Shown piece after piece: positions 20,335-26,742 of a stretch of DNA of 26,742 bases (positions are counted from its first letter, which is position 1; each line of letters begins with the position of its first letter). The stretch is from Candidatus Gottesmanbacteria bacterium (GTDB lineage Bacteria; Patescibacteriota; Microgenomatia; UBA10105; UBA927). Below the pieces are notes generated by a model that was given only the letters and a program-made list of their open reading frames with translations, did not search any database and was not told the origin of the DNA. Location: the NCBI GenBank assembly GCA_016182725.1, contig JACPFZ010000008.1, positions 1 to 26,742 on the forward strand, in the 5' to 3' direction. Made by a program: the position numbers and the translations under genes.

Positions 20335-21585
20335 ATGAATACACAGTCAACATACATAAAAGTTGCCTCATATGAGGCAAAACTCGGAGAAGTGAAAAAA
20401 ATACTTCTTCTCTATTCCGGCGGTTTGGATACCTCGTGTATGCTCACCTGGCTTTCTGATACCTATAAAGTACCGGTAATGACGCTTACGCTGGATATTG
20501 GCCAGCAGAAGGATAATCTTGAGGCAATCAAGGCAAAAGCACTGAAATTCGGTGCAGAAAAAGCAATGGTCCTTGATATCAAGGAGGAGTTTGCGACAGA
20601 GTATTTAGCAAAAGGCATTAAAGCCAATGCTTGTTATCAGGGCGATTATCACCTTTCGACTCCCATGGGGCGGGCCATTTGTGCAAAAAAGGCTGTTGAG
20701 GTTGCTCACCAAGAAGGAACAGATGCCATTGCTCATGGATGCACCGGTAAGGGAAATGATCAAGTGCGGTACGATGGCTATATTTTGACCTTTGACCCAA
20801 CCATGAAAATTATCGCACCAGTGAGAGAATGGGACATGGATAGAAACGAAGAAATCGCCTATGCAAAAGAAAAAGGTATTCCCGTTCCGGCATCGGTTGT
20901 TTCACCGTATAGCGATGATGACAATATGTGGGGAATGACGTGGGAAGGGGGAGAGATTGAAGAACCGGAGGTGATCTCACCGGTTGAAAAATTTCTAACA
21001 ACGTACACTCTTGCAAAAAATGCACAGGATAAAGAAGAATTGGTGACAGTAAGTTTTGAGAAAGGAATTCCCATTCAATTAAACGGTGAATCACTGCAAC
21101 TTTCTGCATTAATCATGAAGTTAAATAAACTTGCGGGTAATCACGGAGTAGGTGTAGTTCATATGTTTGAAGACCGGTTAGTCGGCGTCAAAAATGGCGG
21201 TGTGTACGAGCAGCCGGCGGCACACGTGATTATCGAGGCACATAAAGCATTGGAAAAATATGTATGTACCAGAAATCTTAATGAACTGAAAGCAATGCTC
21301 GATATTGAATGGGGTTATCTATGCTATGGAGCTCTGTGGTATGATCCAACCATGGATGCGATCAATGCGTTTAATAATCAGGTGAATGAAAAAGTAACCG
21401 GAGAGGTGACAATACAGCTTTATAAAGGAAGCACCACCGTCGTGGCGATGAAATCTCTTTACGGATTAAGCCACACGTCATTTAACAATTATGGAGGGTA
21501 TAAATTTAACGTGAATGCGAGCGCCGGCTTTATTGAACTCTACTCTCTTCAGATGAAATTGGCCCATCAAATAAATAAAATCTGA
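20335..21585 (+). CDS. argG: Argininosuccinate synthase
   Basis: Condenses citrulline and aspartate with ATP to argininosuccinate, the substrate of ArgH. The 416 residues start with the ATP pyrophosphatase P-loop LLYSGGLDTSCMLTWL (SGGxDTS) and contain HGCTGKGNDQVRYD and the citrulline/aspartate-binding segment up to GLSHTSFNNYGGYKFN. It is co-transcribed with argH under the T-box. No argA-F genes are seen here, so the pair may serve to make arginine from imported or internally produced citrulline. Confidence 0.97.
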   Translation: MNTQSTYIKVASYEAKLGEVKKILLLYSGGLDTSCMLTWLSDTYKVPVMTLTLDIGQQKDNLEAIKAKALKFGAEKAMVLDIKEEFATEYLAKGIKANACYQGDYHLSTPMGRAICAKKAVEVAHQEGTDAIAHGCTGKGNDQVRYDGYILTFDPTMKIIAPVREWDMDRNEEIAYAKEKGIPVPASVVSPYSDDDNMWGMTWEGGEIEEPEVISPVEKFLTTYTLAKNAQDKEELVTVSFEKGIPIQLNGESLQLSALIMKLNKLAGNHGVGVVHMFEDRLVGVKNGGVYEQPAAHVIIEAHKALEKYVCTRNLNELKAMLDIEWGYLCYGALWYDPTMDAINAFNNQVNEKVTGEVTIQLYKGSTTVVAMKSLYGLSHTSFNNYGGYKFNVNASAGFIELYSLQMKLAHQINKI

Positions 21586-21588
21586 ATC

Positions 21589-21613
21589 TTACCGACTCGG
21601 CTGGTCGGGGTAA
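21589..21613 (+). terminator. Hairpin after argG (weak terminator candidate)
   Basis: CCGAC (21592-21596) pairs with GTCGG (21604-21608) around a 7-nt loop. The flanking TTA and TAA can extend the stem past a GG bulge. No T-run follows, so termination is uncertain. It lies where a secA -35 would be. Confidence 0.35.
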
Positions 21614-21626
21614 AAGCTTCATTTTG

Positions 21627-21635
21627 TGGTAAAAT
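21627..21635 (+). promoter_or_regulatory. Extended -10 (TGGTAAAAT) of secA
   Basis: TG-G-TAAAAT ends 6 nt before the ATG at 21642, so the transcript is predicted to begin at the start codon. There is no recognisable -35, as expected for an extended -10 promoter. Confidence 0.55.
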
Positions 21636-21641
21636 ACGCAT

Positions 21642-24371
21642 ATGTTTAAGTTCCTCGGAAAGCTTCTGGATAGCAACGAAAAAGAGATTCATCGGCTGCA
21701 GGCGCTGGTTACCCGCGTGAGTGAGTTGAATGGCGACGTTCGTAAGCTTAAAGACAACGAGTTTGCAAAGAAAACCGCCCAGTTTCGGGAGCGACTGGCC
21801 TCCGGCCAAACACCTGATGATATCTTGCCGGAAGCGTTTGCTTTGGTGCGGGAGGCTAGCCGTCGAACCATAGGGGAACGCCATTATGACGTACAGATGA
21901 TGGCTGCTATAGTCCTTCACAATGGCAAGATCGCTGAGCAGAAAACCGGTGAAGGAAAAACGCTGAGCGCCACTCCCGCTTTATATCTCAACGCACTCAC
22001 TGGCCGCGGGGTCCACCTTGTCACCGTTAACGATTATTTGGCACGCCGTGATGCAGGGTGGATGGGACCGATTCATCATTTGCTTGGCGTTTCCGTTGCC
22101 GCAATCATTAGTGATCAATCCTTTCTCTATGATCCTGCGTATGAAGATAGTGCTGCTACTGACTGGAGACTGAAACATCTTCGTCCGATATCACGTAAGG
22201 AAGCGTACCAGGCAGATATAACCTACGGCATAAACAGTGAATTTGGATTTGATTACCTTCGCGACAATATGGTGTCGGATACAAGCCAGCTCGTTCAACG
22301 GGAGTATCATTACGCCGTTGTTGACGAGGTAGACTCTGTTCTTATCGATGAAGCACGCACTCCGCACATCATATCCGCGCCGGATATGGAGGCCACACAT
22401 AAATACTACGATTATGCAAAACTTGTGGAAAAACTGACTGCGGAAATGGACTACAGCATTGATGAAAAACTGCGTACCGCGCACCTTACGGATCACGGAA
22501 TTTTAAAAGTGGAAAAGACACTCGGAATTGGCAATATTTATGAAAAAGATTTTGAAACCGTACATCACATTGAAGCAGCACTCAAAGCCCGCACGTTATT
22601 TCATAAAGAGAAAGAGTATATAGTCAAAGATGGTCAGGTAATTATCGTTGATGAATTTACTGGCAGACTTCTGGTCGGCCGCAGATTTAGCGAAGGCATC
22701 CATCAGGCTATTGAGGCAAAAGAAGGGGTCGCCATTCAGCAGGAAAGTAAAACCCTAGCAACCATTTCTTTGCAAAATTACTTCCGTATGTATGAAAAGC
22801 TTGCGGGCATGACCGGAACAGCAGCAACTGAAGCGGAAGAGTTTCATAAGATTTATAACCTTGATGTTGTTTCTATTCCTACGCATCGGCCCATGATCCG
22901 CAAGGATTTCGCCGACAGCGTGTATAAAACGCCTCGCGCAAAATACGCGGCCATTGTTGCGGATATTGCCGATTGCCACAAACGTGGCCAGCCGGTCTTG
23001 GTGGGTACCACTTCCATTGATAAAAACGAAATCATCAACGACTTTTTGCGGCATAAAGGTATTCCTCATCAGGTGCTCAATGCGAAAAATCATTTGCAGG
23101 AAGCCATGATCATTGCAGAAGCCGGAAAAAAAGGTGCGGTGACTGTGGCCACTAACATGGCTGGACGCGGTGTGGACATCATATTAGGTGGTTCTAAGAA
23201 AGAAAAGTGGGAAGTTGCCCGCCTGCCATCGCCTGGAGGCGAAGCCAATGGCGGGCAGGGAAGTGAGAAAGATTGGAAATTAGAAAATGATGCATGGCAG
23301 AAGCGGCATGATGAGGTCATTTCATTTGGCGGTCTCCATGTTATCGGCAGCGAACGGCACGAAAGCCGGCGCATAGATAACCAGTTGCGGGGTCGATCCG
23401 GCCGTCAGGGAGATCCGGGATCCAGCCGGTTTTATGTATCACTGGAAGATGATATTATGCGGCTCTTTGGTGGGGATCAAGTGGCGCGCCTCATGACGAT
23501 ATTTAAGCTTCCGGAAGACGTGCCGCTCGAACACGCCATGGTATCGCGTGCTATCGAGCAGGCGCAAGTGAAAGTTGAGGGATTCCATTTTGATTCCCGT
23601 AAGCATTTGGTGGAGTATGATGACGTTCTGAATAAACAGCGGGAAATTATCTACAAGCGCCGGCGCAAAATTCTCACCGGTGAAGGGCAAAAAGAGAAGA
23701 TTTTAGAAAATATTACTCGGGAAATAGCAAACATTGTTTTGGTCTACTGCGAAGAGAAAGAAGGAACCGTTGATCGGGAAAAAGTTGTCCTGGAGTTTTC
23801 TTCCATTATTCCATTTGACCCTGCCTCGCAAGCGCAATTAGTGAAACAACTGGAACAGATGCACACGACGAGTGAAATGACGGAATTTCTGACAAAACTC
23901 GCACGCGATATGTATGAAGCACGGGAAAAACAAATGACCCCGGAGGTCACGCGGCAAATCGAGCAATGGGTAAGTTTATCCGTCATTGATAATCTCTGGA
24001 TGGATCATTTAGATGCGATTGATGATCTCCGAGAAGGCATCGGGCTACGCGGATACGGGCAGCGTGATCCGCTTGTGGAGTACAAAAACGAAGCATTTTC
24101 CATGTTTGAGCAATTAGTTGCGGCAATTGACAGCGAAATCGTCCATCGTATTTATAAAGTGCAGGTGCAGATGGGGGCAAATCCGATCAATCAGACCAAT
24201 AAAGACACCGTGCTTACGCAAGCTGCAAAAATGGCAAAAACAAATTCATCGGAAAAAGCGGTTGCGCAACCCGTCGTGAATAAAGGGAATAAACTCGGCC
24301 GCAACGACCCTTGCTGGTGCGGGAGTGGGAAAAAATGGAAAAAGTGTCACTATCCGGAATTGGCAAAATAG
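21642..24371 (+). CDS. secA: Preprotein translocase ATPase SecA
   Basis: The motor of the Sec export pathway, which binds SecYEG and drives preproteins across the membrane. The 909 residues include the Walker A segment EQKTGEGKTLSA, the DEAD-like VVDEVDSVLIDEARTP, the preprotein cross-linking domain, NBD2 (VATNMAGRGVDIILGG and ESRRIDNQLRGRSGRQGDPGSSRF), the helical scaffold domain, and a C-terminal SEC-C zinc motif CWCGSGKKWKKCH that binds SecB or ribosomes. Between NMAGRG and the ESRR motif there is a segment rich in Gly, Pro and Ser encoded by a palindrome (see 23216-23257), in a place where SecA proteins vary in length. The ATG is in CATATG with no Shine-Dalgarno. Confidence 0.98.
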   Translation: MFKFLGKLLDSNEKEIHRLQALVTRVSELNGDVRKLKDNEFAKKTAQFRERLASGQTPDDILPEAFALVREASRRTIGERHYDVQMMAAIVLHNGKIAEQKTGEGKTLSATPALYLNALTGRGVHLVTVNDYLARRDAGWMGPIHHLLGVSVAAIISDQSFLYDPAYEDSAATDWRLKHLRPISRKEAYQADITYGINSEFGFDYLRDNMVSDTSQLVQREYHYAVVDEVDSVLIDEARTPHIISAPDMEATHKYYDYAKLVEKLTAEMDYSIDEKLRTAHLTDHGILKVEKTLGIGNIYEKDFETVHHIEAALKARTLFHKEKEYIVKDGQVIIVDEFTGRLLVGRRFSEGIHQAIEAKEGVAIQQESKTLATISLQNYFRMYEKLAGMTGTAATEAEEFHKIYNLDVVSIPTHRPMIRKDFADSVYKTPRAKYAAIVADIADCHKRGQPVLVGTTSIDKNEIINDFLRHKGIPHQVLNAKNHLQEAMIIAEAGKKGAVTVATNMAGRGVDIILGGSKKEKWEVARLPSPGGEANGGQGSEKDWKLENDAWQKRHDEVISFGGLHVIGSERHESRRIDNQLRGRSGRQGDPGSSRFYVSLEDDIMRLFGGDQVARLMTIFKLPEDVPLEHAMVSRAIEQAQVKVEGFHFDSRKHLVEYDDVLNKQREIIYKRRRKILTGEGQKEKILENITREIANIVLVYCEEKEGTVDREKVVLEFSSIIPFDPASQAQLVKQLEQMHTTSEMTEFLTKLARDMYEAREKQMTPEVTRQIEQWVSLSVIDNLWMDHLDAIDDLREGIGLRGYGQRDPLVEYKNEAFSMFEQLVAAIDSEIVHRIYKVQVQMGANPINQTNKDTVLTQAAKMAKTNSSEKAVAQPVVNKGNKLGRNDPCWCGSGKKWKKCHYPELAK
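23216..23257. repeat. Palindromic element inside secA, in frame
   Basis: TGCCCGCC (23216-23223) and GGCGGGCA (23250-23257) are exact inverted arms, and CGCC-TGGA-GGCG (23230-23241) forms an inner hairpin. A second pairing, GCCAT/ATGGC, is also possible. It encodes roughly ARLPSPGGEANGGQGS. It looks like a dispersed palindrome inserted in a tolerant surface loop, comparable to Rickettsia palindromic elements. Its dispersal is not shown within this window. Confidence 0.5.
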
Positions 24372-24386
24372 AGCACAGTTCATTTT

Positions 24387-24815
24387 ATGAAAAATATAAA
24401 ATATATTCTTGCACTTTTTCTTGTTTTTATTCCGGTTCTTATTTACATTGTATTAAGTCCGAAAGGGGAAACGGAAGGAGCAACATCTATGGATCAATTA
24501 AAAGTTGAAGATATAAAAGCCGGTTCTGGCGCAGAAGCAGTGAGCGGTAAGAAAGTTACCGTCAACTATGTAGGGACACTTACCGACGGGAAAAAGTTTG
24601 ATAGTTCAATAGATCGTGGAACGCCATTTTCTTTCTATCTTGGCGCAGGGGAAGTTATCAAAGGATGGGATCAAGGAGTAGCCGGTATGAAAGTTGGCGG
24701 TAAACGCAGACTGACGATTCCTTCTGAATTAGGATACGGAAGTAGAGGGGCGGGAAGGGATATTCCGCCCAATGCCACGCTTATTTTTGAGATTGAGCTT
24801 CTGAAGGTTGAATAA
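24387..24815 (+). CDS. Membrane-anchored FKBP-type peptidyl-prolyl isomerase
   Basis: A folding helper that catalyses cis-trans isomerisation of proline bonds. The 142 residues begin with a short basic stretch and a hydrophobic helix (~5-24, YILALFLVFIPVLIYIVL), read as an uncleaved anchor because no good signal-peptidase site or lipobox Cys is seen. From ~37 comes a single FKBP domain with VTVNYVGTLTDGKKFDSS, PFSFYLGAGEVIKGWDQG and IPSELGYGSRG, the usual binding-pocket motifs. It faces outside the membrane and lies 15 nt after secA, which suits a role in folding exported proteins. No Shine-Dalgarno is visible. Confidence 0.94.
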   Translation: MKNIKYILALFLVFIPVLIYIVLSPKGETEGATSMDQLKVEDIKAGSGAEAVSGKKVTVNYVGTLTDGKKFDSSIDRGTPFSFYLGAGEVIKGWDQGVAGMKVGGKRRLTIPSELGYGSRGAGRDIPPNATLIFEIELLKVE

Positions 24816-24832
24816 AGACTGAAATTGACGGA

Positions 24833-24860
24833 TTGACATATCTGTCATATTGACTATACT
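24833..24860 (+). promoter_or_regulatory. Promoter of the kamA-like gene (TTGACA-16-TATACT)
   Basis: A consensus -35 TTGACA (24833-24838), a 16-nt spacer and the -10 TATACT (24855-24860). The start is predicted near 24867, leaving about 47 nt of leader, which includes a four-codon ATG...TAA mini-frame at 24884-24898. Confidence 0.7.
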
Positions 24861-24913
24861 AATTTTATTCTCAAATTTTTATTATGTTATGTGTGTAATT
24901 TTCACCGTAGAAA

Positions 24914-26035
24914 ATGATTTTACCACAGATTGTTGCTAGCCCATCTTCTTTACGTCCCCGCGGCACGAAAGTGATGTTGCCACACGGCGGACTTCCGGAA
25001 ATTTTTCCTCCATATCTATCAGACCTCATTGCGAAAACCGGTGGTCCGGATGGACCAATCGGTAGACAGTTTGTCGCGCGTCCGGAACTGGAAAAACAGT
25101 ACTACCACGTCGGCATGAAAGACCCGCTCATGGAAGATGAACATGAAGTAGCGCCGGGACTTGTCTATAAGTATCAAAGCAACATAAACGGCGTAAAAAA
25201 ATTTATATATCAGGGGCGAGCGCTTTGGACGATTACCCGCCATTGTGCCGCATATTGTCGATTTTGTACGCGGGGAAGGGAAGTAGGCATCACTGCAGGT
25301 CAAGTTGGCAATAGTCGCGCAGCTCTTTCTCATACTCCTCATCTTCTTATGGATCAAATTGATGAAACGCTCGCGTTTATTGAAAAAGAACCGGGGCTTA
25401 ACGAAATTGTTCTTTCCGGTGGCGACCCGCTTACCGTCAATCCGAAAATTCTCCATTATGTACTCGAAAAACTCGGTGGTTTACAGCGGATAGGAAAACT
25501 TCGGATTGTACGCATTGGGACACGGGTCCCAATTCATAACCCTCTTATGATTCGAGAAGATCATTATGAAGCAATTGCGAATTTGCGTAATCCCAGAATG
25601 ATGATTCACATCAATCATCCACTGGAGTTGACTGCCCAAACCCTTAGGGTGCTTGAGCGATTGCGGCGTAATTGTGGTGGCATTGTCATGAGTCAAACTG
25701 TACTGCTTGCCGGGGTAAACGATAGTGTGGAAACGTTGTATACACTTTTTTCAACATTGGCAGCGGAAGGAATCGTGCCCTATTATGTTTTCCAAAATGA
25801 TGCCGTGTATTGGGCAAAACATTTTACCGTTCCTTTGCCAAAAGCCATCAAGATGTGGCAGAAATTGCGCCCTATGCTTTCCGGGGTAGCGGCAACTGCG
25901 CGGTTTGTGATTGATGTCGCCCGCGGGTACGGAAAAATTCCTCTGCCGGAAGGAGACGCATGGAGAGTGGATTATTCCAAAGGATTTAAAGATTTCCACG
26001 GAAATCATTTCTTCCTTGACTACGCAGACAAATAG
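24914..26035 (+). CDS. Radical SAM enzyme of the lysine 2,3-aminomutase (KamA/EpmB) family
   Basis: A 373-residue PLP- and [4Fe-4S]-dependent radical SAM aminomutase. The cluster motif is C111-x3-C115-x2-C118 (CAAYCRFCTR) and the SAM motif is VLSGGDPLTV. The PLP lysine is K341 in RGYGKIPLP, where LAM enzymes have GGGGKIP. It lacks the extended Cys-rich C-terminus that binds Zn in clostridial LAM, as in EpmB. Substrates may be free lysine or a lysine to be attached to EF-P; neither efp nor epmA is in the window. The ATG at 24914 gives MILPQIVASPSSL; no Shine-Dalgarno is seen. Confidence 0.9.
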   Translation: MILPQIVASPSSLRPRGTKVMLPHGGLPEIFPPYLSDLIAKTGGPDGPIGRQFVARPELEKQYYHVGMKDPLMEDEHEVAPGLVYKYQSNINGVKKFIYQGRALWTITRHCAAYCRFCTRGREVGITAGQVGNSRAALSHTPHLLMDQIDETLAFIEKEPGLNEIVLSGGDPLTVNPKILHYVLEKLGGLQRIGKLRIVRIGTRVPIHNPLMIREDHYEAIANLRNPRMMIHINHPLELTAQTLRVLERLRRNCGGIVMSQTVLLAGVNDSVETLYTLFSTLAAEGIVPYYVFQNDAVYWAKHFTVPLPKAIKMWQKLRPMLSGVAATARFVIDVARGYGKIPLPEGDAWRVDYSKGFKDFHGNHFFLDYADK

Positions 26036-26045
26036 TCAGTACAAT
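26016..26045 (+). promoter_or_regulatory. Promoter of the DsbA-like gene (TTGACT-18-TACAAT)
   Basis: The -35 TTGACT (26016-26021), within the end of the upstream gene, an 18-nt spacer and the -10 TACAAT (26040-26045). The start is predicted about 15 nt before the ATG at 26067. Confidence 0.55.
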
Positions 26046-26066
26046 GGTCTCTACCGAATACATATT

Positions 26067-26742
26067 ATGAAACAAATTACGAACCTGCTTGCTTTCCTTC
26101 CTAAAGATTTCACGAAAGGTCTGTTAGTAATTACGCTCGTTGTTGGCGCTTTTCTTCTGGGAAGCCTTAAAACAAAAGTGGATTTTTACGAAAAGGGACA
26201 AGTAGCAGGAGCAACCAATCTTTCAGCGCAAGCTGCACCGGCGCAGCAACAACCATCTCCGCCGACCATCACTCTTGATCAGATTAAAAATGTATTTCAG
26301 CAAGACGTCATTAAGTTCGGTGATGCGAACAAGAAAGTACTTTTTGTCGAAATAGCTGACCCAAGCTGCCCATACTGTCACATTGCAGCAGGGGAAAATG
26401 GTGAGCTCAATAAGCAAGTCGGAGATCGATTTACGCTTGTGGCCGATGGTGGCACGTACATCGCGCCGGTTCCCGAAATGAAAAAACTGGTGGACAGCGG
26501 AAAGGCCGCATTTGCCTACATTTATTATCCGGGCCATGGCAATGGAGAAATGGGCGCAAAAGCGTTGTATTGTGCCGCAGAAAAAGGAAAGTTTTGGGAA
26601 GTCCATGACCTCCTTATGACGAGTAAAGGCTATGATCTCATAAACAACACGGTGAAAAACGATAAAGCAAAATCCGGGGAACTTGCGGAATTCTTAAAAT
26701 CCGCTTTCGATGCGGCTTCTATGAAGGCGTGTTTGGCCGGCG
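26067..26742 (+). CDS. Membrane-anchored DsbA/thioredoxin-fold disulfide oxidoreductase (3' truncated)
   Basis: 225 codons are visible before the window ends, with no stop. The N-terminus is basic, followed by a hydrophobic helix (~18-34) and a Gln/Pro/Ala-rich linker (~47-66), so the catalytic domain is held outside the membrane. The redox site is C101-P-Y-C104 in EIADPSCPYCH, and ALYCAAEKGKFWEVHDLL is the usual DsbA-type helical insertion segment. It probably oxidises or isomerises disulfides in exported proteins. It follows secA and FKBP, so the end of the window has an export and folding theme. Confidence 0.92.
   Translation, partial: MKQITNLLAFLPKDFTKGLLVITLVVGAFLLGSLKTKVDFYEKGQVAGATNLSAQAAPAQQQPSPPTITLDQIKNVFQQDVIKFGDANKKVLFVEIADPSCPYCHIAAGENGELNKQVGDRFTLVADGGTYIAPVPEMKKLVDSGKAAFAYIYYPGHGNGEMGAKALYCAAEKGKFWEVHDLLMTSKGYDLINNTVKNDKAKSGELAEFLKSAFDAASMKACLAG

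Noticed and set aside
3370..21590. UGA recoding (Gracilibacteria/SR1 code)
   Set aside because: TGA ends sufS, the ferredoxin, the spermidine-synthase-like gene and argG exactly where homology ends, so the standard bacterial code applies.
24884..24898. Four-codon ATG...TAA mini-frame in the kamA-like leader as a regulatory uORF
   Set aside because: Too short, no ribosome site, and easily found by chance in AT-rich leader sequence.

Overview
The window most resembles a candidate-phyla-radiation bacterium (Patescibacteria, probably a Parcubacteria-type lineage). The reasons are small single-copy housekeeping genes packed tightly in short operons, a half-size SufD, a two-subunit 2-oxoacid:ferredoxin oxidoreductase beside a three-cysteine ferredoxin, a lone Cas4-like nuclease and very short 5' leaders. 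This placement is inference; no 16S or ribosomal protein gene is present. TGA is a normal stop in several genes (sufS, ferredoxin, the spermidine-synthase-like gene, argG), so the UGA-recoding Gracilibacteria/SR1 code is excluded.

Layout. Positions 1-3741 hold a SUF iron-sulfur assembly operon: sufB (5' cut), a half-size sufD, a Rieske [2Fe-2S] protein, sufS and a short sufU. An AT-richer pair follows: an inositol-monophosphatase-family phosphatase and a 2H phosphoesterase (3776-5128). Next come a probable [3Fe-4S] ferredoxin and the alpha/gamma and beta subunits of a 2-oxoacid:ferredoxin oxidoreductase (5148-8075), clients of the Fe-S machinery. lon (8219-10675) follows a CIRCE/HrcA operator that overlaps its promoter, and then a long leader hairpin.

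The accessory, AT-rich island at about 10,720-13,250 is the most unusual part. A probable type II restriction endonuclease converges, with overlapping 3' ends, on a reverse-strand gene that encodes a complete LexA repressor/autoprotease fused in frame to a DNA methyltransferase. That fusion gene starts from a divergent promoter region carrying a 15-bp dyad over both -10 elements. The divergent side holds a small Asn/Gly-rich ORF and a Cas4-like Fe-S PD-(D/E)XK nuclease. The arrangement suggests a restriction-modification system whose methyltransferase is also an autoregulatory, DNA-damage-sensitive repressor.

The rest is housekeeping: tRNA-Glu(CTC) on the minus strand, greA with an intrinsic terminator, and a lysS gene broken by an internal deletion plus frameshift. 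Then come rdgB behind a perfect 26-nt palindrome, overlapping serS, and a spermidine-synthase-like protein. A T-box riboswitch with an apparent CGA (Arg) specifier controls argH-argG. After these are secA with an in-frame palindromic insert, a membrane-anchored FKBP, a KamA/EpmB-type radical SAM enzyme and a membrane-anchored DsbA-like protein cut by the window end.

Many first genes of transcription units have a TATAAT-like or extended -10 (TGnTAnAAT) ending only 6-9 nt before the ATG, which predicts leaderless mRNAs. Internal genes mostly lack a Shine-Dalgarno; argG has a perfect one.
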